From: Chitinophaga niabensis
Lineage (GTDB): Bacteria; Bacteroidota; Bacteroidia; Chitinophagales; Chitinophagaceae
DNA length: 64,000 nucleotides
Assembly (NCBI GenBank): GCA_017849435.1
Contig: JAFIGY010000002.1
Coordinates: 310,001-374,000, forward strand
Direction of reading: 5' to 3'
The notes below the pieces were generated by a model. That model was given only the letters and a program-made list of their open reading frames with translations. It searched no databases and had not been told where the DNA came from. The translations under genes and the position numbers were made by a program. Positions 17,520-25,520 of this stretch are shown piece after piece. Positions within the stretch are counted from its first letter, which is position 1. Every line of letters begins with the position of its first letter.

Positions 17520-18074
17520 ATGATGCGAATCGTACGCACCGCTGCGATAATCGTAGTGACATTCGTATGCCTCGTTGGCATGGCCGCGTGTTCAAAAGAT
17601 GCTTTAACGCAAATGACTCCGCCGCCCCCTCCTCCTATAAAGGATACCACCTTCCTGATGAACAATCCGGTTGATAAAGCGCTGTTGCTGCAATTAGTGA
17701 ACGATACCCGTTCCAAAGGATGCAATTGCGGCGATACTTTCATGGCGCCCGCACCGCCCATCACCTGGAACACAGCACTGGAAAGAGCTGCATGGCTCCA
17801 TAGCAAAGACATGAATGAGGATAATTATTTTAGTCACTATGACTCTACCGGCGCAGATGGCGGCAAACGTATCACCAGTATGGGCTACTTCTGGAGAGCA
17901 TGGGGTGAAAACATTGCCCTTGGTGTGTTGACGGAAAAAACGGTGGTAGACGGCTGGTTCAAAAGTCCTACCCATTGCAAAGTGCTGATGAACAGCACCT
18001 TCAAGGAAATGGGCGTGGCGAAGGTGGATAATTTCTGGACACAGGAAATGGCTGTTCCCAAGCCTACTCCCTGA
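17520..18074 (+). CDS. CAP-domain (SCP/PR1-like) lipoprotein 1
   Basis: 184 residues. The leader ends in GMAAC, so Cys24 is the likely lipidation site, and a poly-proline linker (34-39) follows. The CAP domain shows the usual marks: HSKDM with His94, NYFSH with His106, GENIA at 129-133 and SPTHC with His152. An odd GCNCG at 67-71 between the first helix and PAPPITWN adds two closely spaced cysteines. Bacterial CAP proteins are secreted proteins of mostly unknown activity (sterol or lipid binding, proteolysis). A close paralogue follows 218 bp downstream. Confidence 0.9.
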   Translation: MMRIVRTAAIIVVTFVCLVGMAACSKDALTQMTPPPPPPIKDTTFLMNNPVDKALLLQLVNDTRSKGCNCGDTFMAPAPPITWNTALERAAWLHSKDMNEDNYFSHYDSTGADGGKRITSMGYFWRAWGENIALGVLTEKTVVDGWFKSPTHCKVLMNSTFKEMGVAKVDNFWTQEMAVPKPTP

Positions 18075-18095
18075 TCCAGCCAAAGGGCTACATAT

Positions 18096-18133
18096 ACAGA
18101 TTACAGATCATAGTATGTTGATCTGTAATCTGT
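18096..18133 (+). terminator. Intrinsic terminator after CAP gene 1
   Basis: A perfect 15-bp stem (18096-18110 with 18119-18133) and an 8-base loop, followed by TATTTCTATT. It separates the two CAP genes into different transcription units. Confidence 0.75.
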
Positions 18134-18292
18134 TATTTCTATTAACATATTTTTTGCAAGTCCGCTGCATTTTATTTTTACCTTTACGATCTATTGTTGT
18201 TGTTTTAGCCCTTTCCTCTGAAAAGCTAACGTGCTTTAACCTCTTTCCTATCAAAGACCCAGTATCAATTTTTTAATTAACTGGGATTTTTC

Positions 18293-18844
18293 ATGTTAGC
18301 GACTGCAAAGCGTTTTATACCTGTTTTATTTTCTATTGCATTCCTGGCTACAGCCTGCGAAAAAGAAGCCTCCGTTACGCCTGCGCCTGTTCAGCCGGAG
18401 CAGCCTCAACAACCGGGAACAGTGACCGTGATCGTGAATAATGTAAATAAAGATCTGCTGTTGCAACTGGTGAACAATGTACGCGCCAAAGGATGCAATT
18501 GCGGCGGAACGGCTATGCCGCCGGCGCCTCCCCTTAGCTGGAATGTATTGCTGGAGCTGGCAGCGGCCAATCACAGCAAGGATATGAACAGCCGTAAATA
18601 TTTTGATCACAACAGTCCTGATGGCGAAACGCCCCAGGCGCGCATCAAAGCGGCCGGTTATAACTACAGCTGGTCAGGCGAGAATATTGCTTCCGGGCCC
18701 ACTACGGAAGCAGCGGTAATAGATGGCTGGCTGAAAAGCGAAAGACATTGCAAAAATATCATGAGCGCCAATTACAAGGAAATGGCGGTGGCCCGGTCCG
18801 GGAACCTTTGGACCCTGGTTTTCGGCACCCCCTCACCCAAATAA
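18293..18844 (+). CDS. CAP-domain (SCP/PR1-like) lipoprotein 2
   Basis: 183 residues, a tandem paralogue of the preceding CAP protein. The lipobox is LATAC (Cys22), and the linker is rich in Pro and Gln. The GCNCGG segment sits at 67-72, the same position as in the first copy, followed by PAPPLSWN. CAP residues are kept: HSKDM with His94, FDH with His106, GENIA at 129-133 and ERHC with His152. The two copies share order and spacing throughout but differ in the linker and in surface residues. This suggests an old duplication with separate expression, since a terminator lies between them. Confidence 0.9.
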   Translation: MLATAKRFIPVLFSIAFLATACEKEASVTPAPVQPEQPQQPGTVTVIVNNVNKDLLLQLVNNVRAKGCNCGGTAMPPAPPLSWNVLLELAAANHSKDMNSRKYFDHNSPDGETPQARIKAAGYNYSWSGENIASGPTTEAAVIDGWLKSERHCKNIMSANYKEMAVARSGNLWTLVFGTPSPK

Positions 18845-18848
18845 TCCC

Positions 18849-19100
18849 TCAGGGAGGCGGCATTTTCCTCCGCCAGGTACGCCAAATGAAGTAGATGTAG
18901 CCAGCCAGGCTTAGCCCAAGCCAGCTATAGAACAAGGTCATCCGGAGCGGCGTGGATTCTTCCGGCACACCGAAACCCAGGTAAAGCCCCAGGAAGATGT
19001 TGATCAACATCCAGAACAATCCGATGAATACGGTTCGGATGATCTTGATGAAGAATTGCAGTAACTGCCAGTCAAAATTTCCTTTTTGTTCTTCATCCAT
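18849..19100 (-). CDS. Small two-helix membrane protein
   Basis: 83 residues with an acidic N terminus (MDEEQKGNFDWQLLQF), two predicted membrane helices (about 22-45 and 54-71) and a basic C-terminal tail (RTWRRKMPPP). I recognise no named family. It lies 19 bp downstream of the GH25 gene in the same direction, so it is probably in one operon. It ends 4 bp from the convergent CAP gene. Confidence 0.7.
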   Translation of the reverse strand: MDEEQKGNFDWQLLQFFIKIIRTVFIGLFWMLINIFLGLYLGFGVPEESTPLRMTLFYSWLGLSLAGYIYFIWRTWRRKMPPP

Positions 19101-19119
19101 AGTGTAAAGGTCCTAATTT

Positions 19120-19884
19120 TTAAGGAATACACAGCTTCATGAGATCGGCGCTGTCGCCACGAAATACATTAAAATCCACGGTGGTGCGGACACCGTTTAC
19201 CCGCCCGGCATCACTATGCTGCCAGAAGACCCAGTTGCGTACACTGCGGGGTTTGTCTTTCTGATAATAATGCGCCACCCACAGGGGATAATCATCAAAC
19301 TCTTCTCCGAGGTATTTTTCGTAGAAATGAATATTGGTGTAGATAATGGGTTTCACACCATAGGCTTTCTCCATTTCCTCCAGCCAGATGCGGGCCGTGC
19401 TGCGAATCACGGCGGGAGGCTGGTTGTTATGCACTTCAATGTCCAGCACAGGCGGAAGGTCCCCCGACTGCAGGTGCACGACGTTGCGGAAATTAATAGC
19501 CTGTTTCTGCGGATCACGGGTGGAATAAAAGAAATGGTAGGCTCCGCGGATAATGCCGGCTTCACGGGCTTTATCCCAGTTCTGCCGGAAAGATGCATCC
19601 TGCCTTGTGATCCCTTCTGTCGCCTTTATAAATGCAAAGGATATACGAATATCTTCCACCTGCATCTGCCTCACCGCCATCCAGTTCACATTTCCCTGGA
19701 ACTTTGAAATGTCGATCCCATGTATGGAATAATTCACGGGAATATCGATTCCGAATTCTTCATACCGTACAAATTCCATCTGTCTTCTTTCCCGGAGGAT
19801 CCACCATGCAGCCACCGCTCCCGCAATGGAAACAAAGAGAAGGATGTAAATAAGGGGGCGGCGAGCGCGTTTCTTTTTGGCCAC
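19120..19884 (-). CDS. GH25-family lysozyme, membrane anchored
   Basis: 254 residues. A basic N terminus precedes one hydrophobic segment (11-30, IYILLFVSIAGAVAAWWIL), an uncleaved anchor or signal. The glycoside hydrolase family 25 barrel follows: GIDISKFQG with Asp58, FAFIKATEG, GAYHFFYSTRDP, and the catalytic DIE at 148-150. WVFWQHSDAGRVNGV near the end is the conserved last strand. GH25 enzymes cleave the MurNAc-GlcNAc bond of peptidoglycan. The short basic head and anchor place the domain in the periplasm. All catalytic acids appear present. It is a housekeeping or remodelling lysozyme rather than an obvious toxin, because no immunity gene is recognisable. Confidence 0.92.
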   Translation of the reverse strand: MAKKKRARRPLIYILLFVSIAGAVAAWWILRERRQMEFVRYEEFGIDIPVNYSIHGIDISKFQGNVNWMAVRQMQVEDIRISFAFIKATEGITRQDASFRQNWDKAREAGIIRGAYHFFYSTRDPQKQAINFRNVVHLQSGDLPPVLDIEVHNNQPPAVIRSTARIWLEEMEKAYGVKPIIYTNIHFYEKYLGEEFDDYPLWVAHYYQKDKPRSVRNWVFWQHSDAGRVNGVRTTVDFNVFRGDSADLMKLCIP

Positions 19885-19972
19885 GGTGACGGGTGCTTAC
19901 GGTTGTACGGTGAAAATCCGCAGCAAGTATAGGGCAATTTTGTAAATTTATCCTCCAAAAGAGACCCGGAAT

Positions 19973-20998
19973 ATGCCGAAACTGAATCTGAACGATGCGC
20001 TCAACTTCCTGTCGAAATTCACTTTCCGGCGTGCCTGGAATGCTGGTAAGGTGCTTGGCAGTTACTATTGGAGTAAATGGCGGCAACAGCCGGTGCAATG
20101 GGGTTTCCCGATCTCCATTTCCTTTGAGCCCACTACATCGTGCAACCTGCGTTGTCCGGAATGCCCCAGTGGCCTAAGGGCCTTCACCCGCCCAACCGGC
20201 ATGCTTCAGAATGATTTTTTCCGTAAAACCATCGATGAACTGCATCGCGATCTGCTGTACCTGATCTTCTATTTCCAGGGAGAGCCTTATCTCAATCCCG
20301 CGTTCCTGGAGATGGTGAAGTACGCTTCGGGGAAAGGGATCTATACCGCCACCTCCACCAACGCACACTATCTCACAGATGAGAATGCCCGCAAAACGGT
20401 GGAAAGCGGGCTGGACCGGCTGATCATCTCCATCGACGGCACCACGCAGGATGTATACACACAATACCGTGTAGGCGGAAACCTCGAAAAAGTGATCCAG
20501 GGGGCAAAGAATATTGTGAAATGGAAAAAAGAGCTCGGGTCTAAAAAACCGTTCGTGTTCTTTCAGTTCCTCGTGGTGAAGCCCAATGAGCATCAGATAG
20601 CGGATATCAAACTGTTGGCGAAAGAGATCGGGGTGGATGAGGTGCGCTTCAAAACCGCGCAGGTATATGATTACGAGGAAGGCAACCGCCTGATCCCGAC
20701 AATCGATAAATATTCCCGTTACAAAAAACAGGACGACGGCACTTATACGATCAAGAACAAATTAGGCAACCACTGCTGGCGCCTCTGGCATTCCCCGGTA
20801 ATCACGTGGGACGGACTGGTGGTGCCCTGCTGCTTTGACAAAGACGCACAGCATCGCCTCGGGGACCTCAAGAGCAGCACTTTCAAGACCCTCTGGCACA
20901 ACGAGAACTATGTGCGCTTCCGCACCCAGCTCATGAAAGGACGTAAACATATTGATATTTGCGCGAATTGCAGTGAAGGAACAAGGGTTTGGGGTTAA
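19973..20998 (+). CDS. Radical SAM enzyme with SPASM domain
   Basis: 341 residues. The radical SAM cluster motif is CNLRCPEC (Cys57, Cys61, Cys64). The C-terminal SPASM region has cysteines in NHCWRLWHSP, VVPCCFDKD and DICANCSEG for auxiliary clusters. SPASM enzymes often modify peptides or proteins, but no short substrate peptide gene lies next to it. The N-terminal 45 residues are helical and basic. A near -7 box (TAAATTTA, one mismatch) lies about 25 bp before the ATG. The end overlaps by 4 bp the convergent gene at 20995. The substrate is unknown. Confidence 0.9.
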   Translation: MPKLNLNDALNFLSKFTFRRAWNAGKVLGSYYWSKWRQQPVQWGFPISISFEPTTSCNLRCPECPSGLRAFTRPTGMLQNDFFRKTIDELHRDLLYLIFYFQGEPYLNPAFLEMVKYASGKGIYTATSTNAHYLTDENARKTVESGLDRLIISIDGTTQDVYTQYRVGGNLEKVIQGAKNIVKWKKELGSKKPFVFFQFLVVKPNEHQIADIKLLAKEIGVDEVRFKTAQVYDYEEGNRLIPTIDKYSRYKKQDDGTYTIKNKLGNHCWRLWHSPVITWDGLVVPCCFDKDAQHRLGDLKSSTFKTLWHNENYVRFRTQLMKGRKHIDICANCSEGTRVWG

Positions 20999-21375
20999 TC
21001 CTGATCCGCGCGCTGTTCTTTGCTGCCGGCAGCTTTGGCCGCCGCTTTCTTCCGATGTCTTCTGTTCCTGTAATGATCTACCAGCTTGATACCCAGGCGC
21101 ACGCCGAGGAATTCCAGCGCCGTTACCAGTGCGTGAGAAAGCACTGATTTTGCTTTACCGCTTTCCCAGGCCAGCTTCGCCACTCTGCCCACAAAGCCCA
21201 TTACACCGTTATTGGCGATGCCGGGCACCACGGTGTTCATCGCCATGGTCTTATAGTTTCCCTTCAGATGATCAAACCGTTTCCCCAGCTGCGCTTCCAG
21301 CTTGCGGCTCTTCGTACGCAGCCGCGTAACTTCTGCTTCCAGCATGGCAAGGTTTTTTACTTTTTGTTTCGGCAT
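20995..21375 (-). CDS. Basic hypothetical protein of the holin/YtxH cluster
   Basis: 126 residues, strongly basic at both ends (MPKQKVKNL and RNRRHRKKAAAKAAG), with a helical N-terminal stretch (LEAEVTRLRTKSRKLEAQLGKRFDHLK) likely to form a short coiled coil. The middle (GIANNGVMGFVGRVAKLAWESG) may be a membrane-associated helix. No family is recognised. It is the last gene of a three-gene minus-strand cluster with a holin-like and a YtxH-like protein, a grouping that recurs in Bacteroidota as far as I recall. Confidence 0.72.
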   Translation of the reverse strand: MPKQKVKNLAMLEAEVTRLRTKSRKLEAQLGKRFDHLKGNYKTMAMNTVVPGIANNGVMGFVGRVAKLAWESGKAKSVLSHALVTALEFLGVRLGIKLVDHYRNRRHRKKAAAKAAGSKEQRADQD

Positions 21376-21387
21376 ACGTGTCGGATA

Positions 21388-21777
21388 TTATTCTTTGATC
21401 TTTTCTTCCGCATGCTCTTCCATATCTTCGATCTCATCTATCAACTCCGCCGCCAGCATATTCGCCAACGGGCGTTCGATAAGGCTTTTGCGAAACAGTA
21501 ACACCAGTATCAGCAACAACACAAAAAAACCTGCCGCACACGAAAAGCCGATCGTGAAACTGTTCACCATCTCTCCGATCCAGAAGCCCATCACCATGCC
21601 CAGGAATACGATCACAAAGAAGAACAGCAGGAAAGCCATGATCAGCGAAAAGAACAAACCTAACGCCTTCGACAACTTTCCTGCTGCCTGGTACTTGATC
21701 AGGTTAAGGCGGGTCTCCACATACTCCCTGGCCACCTTTCCTGTTTCCGTAAAATAATTGGAAAAATTATCTTCCAT
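21388..21777 (-). CDS. Phage-holin-superfamily-like membrane protein
   Basis: 129 residues. An N-terminal amphipathic segment (YFTETGKVAREYVETRLNLIKYQAAGK) precedes two membrane helices (about 40-68 and 76-98) and an acidic C-terminal tail (DEIEDMEEHAEEKIKE). This is the pattern of the Phage_holin_3_6/DUF1469 group, chromosomal proteins that despite the name are not clearly phage holins. No lysis cassette or phage genes are near, so a stress or envelope role is more likely. It lies 12 bp before the next gene of the cluster. Confidence 0.8.
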   Translation of the reverse strand: MEDNFSNYFTETGKVAREYVETRLNLIKYQAAGKLSKALGLFFSLIMAFLLFFFVIVFLGMVMGFWIGEMVNSFTIGFSCAAGFFVLLLILVLLFRKSLIERPLANMLAAELIDEIEDMEEHAEEKIKE

Positions 21778-21808
21778 GCATGTGTTTTTAAGATGCTATA
21801 AAGGAACT

Positions 21809-22003
21809 TCAAGTTAATTCATTTTCCATAGCATCTTCAAAATGTTGCTTCTTTGCACGGAACTTATCCTTCAACTTGTCAGCCTGAAATTTCAGCTTGT
21901 TCACCAATTCGTCCTTCTTGTCTGAATTCAGAAAATAACCAACGGCTACGCCTACGGCAGCTCCTACGATAAATGATACAACTGCTTTTGAACTTCTGCT
22001 CAT
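21809..22003 (-). CDS. YtxH-like small membrane-anchored protein
   Basis: 64 residues from the ATG at 22003 (MSRSSKAVVSFIVGAAVGVAVGYFLN). A glycine-zipper-like membrane helix is followed by a lysine-rich soluble helix (KLKFQADKLKDKFRAKKQ), as in YtxH general-stress proteins. An upstream in-frame ATG at 22063 adds 20 residues without family features. First gene of the three-gene cluster. Confidence 0.78.
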   Translation of the reverse strand: MSRSSKAVVSFIVGAAVGVAVGYFLNSDKKDELVNKLKFQADKLKDKFRAKKQHFEDAMENELT

Positions 22004-22154
22004 AGTAAAGAGTTTTAAGGTGAAAGATTCGGGTTTGGGGGAGTACAGGGGGAATTCTGTCAACTCCGCATTATTGGCTGCAAACTTTGTTCCATAATTG
22101 TTTAGCAGGATAAATAAATTGTTAAAACAGCGCCGCCGTCCGCCGAAAAACCCG

Positions 22155-22162
22155 TAGGTTTG
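22155..22162 (+). promoter_or_regulatory. -7 promoter box of the AI-2E-family permease gene
   Basis: TAGGTTTG is an exact TAnnTTTG match. It ends 24 bp before the ATG at 22186 and overlaps the region just before the alternative start at 22165, so it supports the shorter protein. Confidence 0.6.
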
Positions 22163-22185
22163 GGGTGTTCACCCATACTGTCGCT

Positions 22186-23250
22186 ATGAGTTACCTGGAC
22201 AACGAACGCCTCAAGCAGATCATTTTCCTCCTGCTCATCGCATTCCTCGGCATCCTGCTTTTTAAGGAGCTGTATGGTTTTTTCCCTGGTTTCCTCGGAG
22301 CGGTGACGCTATATATCCTTTCCCGTAAGTGGATGTTCCGGCTGGTGGAAGTGCGCAAATGGGGCAAAAGTTTTGCCGCGTCCGTGATCATGATCCTGTC
22401 TTTCCTCATCATCCTGTTACCCATCGGCGGACTGGTGAACATGCTCACCACCAAGGTAAGCTATGCGATCGCACACTCTTCTGAACTGATCAAAGGGCTG
22501 GAGAATATCAACCGGCAACTGGAGGAGGCGCTGCGGGTGGACCTGATGTCCGACGCCCGTTTGCAGAAATTACAGGAATACATCACCAATGTGCTGCCCG
22601 GCTTTGTGGGCGCCACATTCAACACGCTCACCGCTATCGCCATAATGTATTTCATTCTTTACTTCATGCTCGTGAATGGCCGCAGGATGGAAGAGGCCCT
22701 GTATGAATATATTCCGTTCAAGGATGAAAATGTGGAGTTGCTGGGCAAGGAGGTGCGGAACATGGTAGTGAGCAATGCCATAGGGATCCCGCTGATCGCG
22801 TTGATACAAGGGGTTGTGTCGTTGATCGGGTATTTGATCTTTGGAGTGCCGGAACCGGTTTTCTGGTTTGTGGTCACCTCTTTCACGGCCATGCTGCCCG
22901 TGATCGGCGCCGCAGCGGTGTATGTGCCGATGGGTGTTTTTCTGCTGTCTGCCGGGCAAACCTGGCAAGGGATCGCGATCCTGGTGTATGGGTTCGGGGT
23001 GGTAGGTACGTCAGATAATATTTCGAGGATGTTGCTGGCGAAGAAGATCGGGGATGTGCATCCTTTGATCACGATCTTCGGGGTAATCATCGGGGTAAGT
23101 CTTTTCGGGTTCATCGGCCTGATCTTCGGTCCGCTCCTTATATCGCTCTTTATCGTGCTTCTTCAGATCTACTCCAACGAATATCTCGTGAAAAAAAGAG
23201 AGGTACGGGTCGTGAAAACCCATTCTGCCAAAGAAAAAGCGGGGGGATAA
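22186..23250 (+). CDS. AI-2E-family (PerM/YhhT-like) membrane transporter
   Basis: 354 residues from the ATG at 22186. Eight membrane segments can be seen: two near residues 10-45, one at about 60-85, and the remainder after 150. The soluble helical region between the third and fourth segments (SSELIKGLENINRQLEEAL) and the conserved GxPxxFWFVVTSFTAMLPVIG block are typical. Members export or exchange small solutes. Some carry autoinducer-2, others act in Na+/H+ exchange, so the substrate is unassigned. The C terminus is short and basic. It ends 18 bp from the convergent nadD. Confidence 0.9.
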   Translation: MSYLDNERLKQIIFLLLIAFLGILLFKELYGFFPGFLGAVTLYILSRKWMFRLVEVRKWGKSFAASVIMILSFLIILLPIGGLVNMLTTKVSYAIAHSSELIKGLENINRQLEEALRVDLMSDARLQKLQEYITNVLPGFVGATFNTLTAIAIMYFILYFMLVNGRRMEEALYEYIPFKDENVELLGKEVRNMVVSNAIGIPLIALIQGVVSLIGYLIFGVPEPVFWFVVTSFTAMLPVIGAAAVYVPMGVFLLSAGQTWQGIAILVYGFGVVGTSDNISRMLLAKKIGDVHPLITIFGVIIGVSLFGFIGLIFGPLLISLFIVLLQIYSNEYLVKKREVRVVKTHSAKEKAGG

Positions 23251-23267
23251 TTCTACAATCTGTGGTA

Positions 23268-23837
23268 TTACCTGTAATAATTGTTCTCGGAAATGTACTT
23301 CCAGACGTTATCCGGCACCATATAGCGAATGGATTTCCCTTCCTGTATCCATTTCCGGATATTGCTGGATGAGATCTCCAGCAGGGGCGCATCCACGATC
23401 TGTACATTCGCTCCGTAGGTTTCCGTTACGGGATGCCCGGGCCGGTTGTAGACGTAAACAGGGTAATGGGCGATCAGTTGCTCGTAATTTTTCCAGCGGG
23501 AAATATTCTGAAAGCTGTCGCTTCCCATGATCACAACAAACTCCTGGGTCGGGAACTTCTCTGTGAGATACGTGAGCGTATCGATGGTAAAAGAAGGGCG
23601 AGGGAGGGAGAATTCAATATTGCTGACCCGCAGCCGGGGCTCATCCTGTACCGCCATTTCGGCAAGATGCAGGCGATGATGCTCATTCAGCAGGGAAGAG
23701 GATGCTTTCAGCGGATTGTGCGGAGATACCACCAGCCATACCTTGTCGAGGTCCGTATGATAGGCCATAAAATTGGCGATGATCATATGGCCTGTATGTA
23801 TAGGGTTGAAAGAACCGAAATATAGACCGATTTTCAT
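23268..23837 (-). CDS. nadD: Nicotinate-nucleotide adenylyltransferase
   Basis: 189 residues from the ATG at 23837 (MKIGLYFGSFNPIHTGHM). It adenylates nicotinate mononucleotide to deamido-NAD in NAD synthesis. The HxGH nucleotidyltransferase motif is HTGH at 14-17. VVSPHNPLK and MGSDSFQNISRWKNYEQL follow. ISSSNIRKWIQEGKSIRYMVP near the end is the conserved ISSTxIR motif. An upstream start five codons earlier is less likely. nadA and a NAMPT gene are in the same window but not adjacent. It lies 18 bp downstream of paaD. Confidence 0.96.
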   Translation of the reverse strand: MKIGLYFGSFNPIHTGHMIIANFMAYHTDLDKVWLVVSPHNPLKASSSLLNEHHRLHLAEMAVQDEPRLRVSNIEFSLPRPSFTIDTLTYLTEKFPTQEFVVIMGSDSFQNISRWKNYEQLIAHYPVYVYNRPGHPVTETYGANVQIVDAPLLEISSSNIRKWIQEGKSIRYMVPDNVWKYISENNYYR

Positions 23838-23855
23838 GCCGCCAATATACAAAGA

Positions 23856-24347
23856 TTACTCCAACGGCTTGAAATGCTCGAATACATGTCCGCAATCCCT
23901 GCAATAGTGGATCGCACGGCAGAGTGTGGAGCCGAAAGGCGAGCGCAGATAGGTATTTGTGCTGCTACAATGGGGGCAGGGCGTACCAAGCATGATCTCC
24001 GAGTAGGCTTCTCCGTTATAGATCTGCGGCGGCGCAATGCCGAAGTTCCGTAATTTTTCTTTCGCTGTTTCCGTCATGCGGTTGCTGCTCCAGTGCGCCT
24101 CTTTATCGATCTCTACCGTTACGGGCATGTGCAGTTGTTCTTCCAGTACGGTGCGGATGTTACGGCGGATCAGCTCCACGGCGGGACAGGCGGAAAAGGT
24201 CGGGATCATTTTGACCTGCACGGCATCTGCAGAAAACGTTACCCCGGTGATCATGCCAAGGTCCAGCACGTTCAGTACGGGGATCTCCGGGTCCATCACC
24301 TGTTCCAGGGCTTTATAGATATTTTCGCTCGTCACTTCCATATACAT
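23856..24347 (-). CDS. paaD: 1,2-phenylacetyl-CoA epoxidase subunit PaaD
   Basis: 163 residues. The N-terminal MIP18/DUF59-like domain (VMDPEIPVLNVLDLGMI) is followed by a zinc-ribbon-like end with CPHC and CRDCGHVF. PaaD is needed for maturation of the phenylacetyl-CoA epoxidase, probably iron-sulfur or diiron centre assembly. A start two codons later (24341) is equally possible. It is the fourth gene of paaABCD and begins 3 bp after the paaC stop. Confidence 0.93.
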   Translation of the reverse strand: MYMEVTSENIYKALEQVMDPEIPVLNVLDLGMITGVTFSADAVQVKMIPTFSACPAVELIRRNIRTVLEEQLHMPVTVEIDKEAHWSSNRMTETAKEKLRNFGIAPPQIYNGEAYSEIMLGTPCPHCSSTNTYLRSPFGSTLCRAIHYCRDCGHVFEHFKPLE

Positions 24348-24350
24348 GCA

Positions 24351-25127
24351 TTACCAGGTAGCCGTAGGGTCCATGCGGAATACGGCACCCATTTCTTCCA
24401 AAAGCGGCTGCAAATAAGCGGTATGATAACCTTTCCGGCCACCCAAAGCGGGTGGTATGTTCTTTTCATCCGGGAGGTTGAGGCCCGCTGCCGAGAGGAT
24501 ATTATAAATACGATCCATCCACTGTTCCTTCAACGCCTTTTCACCGGGGTAGACTTTCTCTGCTACCAGCAACGCTTCTGCTTCGCCGCCATCTTCGAAA
24601 AGGCCCAATGCCAGCGGGAAGCAGTTGTTCAGGGCTGACTGCATCCTGGCGTAGCTTTCTTCTCCGGCGCGACAAAGCTGTGAAATCCAGGCGTTGGCGT
24701 GGAGGATGTGGTATTTGATCTCTCCTTTGAGTTTGCGGGCGAGGGGAGGCAGCGGTTCGAAAGTACTGTGCTGCAGGGAATCATAGCGGATCGCTTCCGC
24801 ATGATCGAATAAAAAGTGGCGCATCAGGCTGAAATCATATTCGCCATTGGGTTGTTCTACGAGATGGCAGCACCGGTATTCTTTTTCATTCCGTAAAAAA
24901 GCGAACTGATCCGGGTCCGCGCCCTTCAGATCTTCCTGCAATATCCGGTACAACGCCCATGCATGGCCGATCTTGTCCTGCGCCATCGAAGAGAATGCAA
25001 TGTCTTCTTCCATGATAGGGCCGAGGCCGGTCCATTCGGAGTTGCGGTGCCCCTGTATCAGCGCATCATCTGCCATGCAAGTGAGCAGATAGGTGAGCGC
25101 CTGTTCCTGTTGAATGGATGCTGTCAT
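24351..25127 (-). CDS. paaC: 1,2-phenylacetyl-CoA epoxidase subunit PaaC
   Basis: 258 residues, the usual length. PaaC is the ferritin-like structural partner of PaaA in the epoxidase. Segments seen: LTYLLTCMADDALIQGHRNSEW, MAQDKIGHAWALYRIL, and LKGEIKYHILHANAW, a typical four-helix bundle. The start overlaps the end of paaB by 4 bp, which indicates coupling. Confidence 0.95.
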   Translation of the reverse strand: MTASIQQEQALTYLLTCMADDALIQGHRNSEWTGLGPIMEEDIAFSSMAQDKIGHAWALYRILQEDLKGADPDQFAFLRNEKEYRCCHLVEQPNGEYDFSLMRHFLFDHAEAIRYDSLQHSTFEPLPPLARKLKGEIKYHILHANAWISQLCRAGEESYARMQSALNNCFPLALGLFEDGGEAEALLVAEKVYPGEKALKEQWMDRIYNILSAAGLNLPDEKNIPPALGGRKGYHTAYLQPLLEEMGAVFRMDPTATW

Positions 25128-25498
25128 TCTTTCGATGATTTTTTGAAACGGTTGATCTTTTCCATGACTTTGAATCCGCTGGCATCGCGGTAGGTTTTCT
25201 CGAGGTTGTTAGCGAACATATCTTCATCCTCTGCATCAAACGCCAGAATATCCGCACTACGCACCACCCAGAGGTTCACACATTTCTTGCGGCGTCCGAA
25301 TTGTTCTTTTGCGAAAACCAGTGCCAGCTGAGCATTGGGAGCATGCACGCAGCCTACATGTTCGTGATGGGCGCCGCGTTTTTCCTGGTGAAATACTTCA
25401 AACACATTCCAGTTCTCTCCTTCCTGTACCGTCACCGCTTCGCCGGAGGCGTTCAGCTTCAGGCGGTTAACGCGGGGGTCTAATGATTGGTTATCCAT
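25124..25498 (-). CDS. paaB: 1,2-phenylacetyl-CoA epoxidase subunit PaaB
   Basis: 124 residues. WNVFEVFHQEKRGAHHEHVGCVHAPN and ALVFAKEQFGRR...NLWVVRSADIL are the conserved PaaB core. This small subunit bridges the catalytic heterodimers. The C terminus is extended by a basic tail (KINRFKKSSKE). The gene lies 22 bp downstream of paaA and overlaps paaC by 4 bp. Confidence 0.95.
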   Translation of the reverse strand: MDNQSLDPRVNRLKLNASGEAVTVQEGENWNVFEVFHQEKRGAHHEHVGCVHAPNAQLALVFAKEQFGRRKKCVNLWVVRSADILAFDAEDEDMFANNLEKTYRDASGFKVMEKINRFKKSSKE

Positions 25499-25520
25499 GC
25501 CGGTTCTTACGATTTATATT

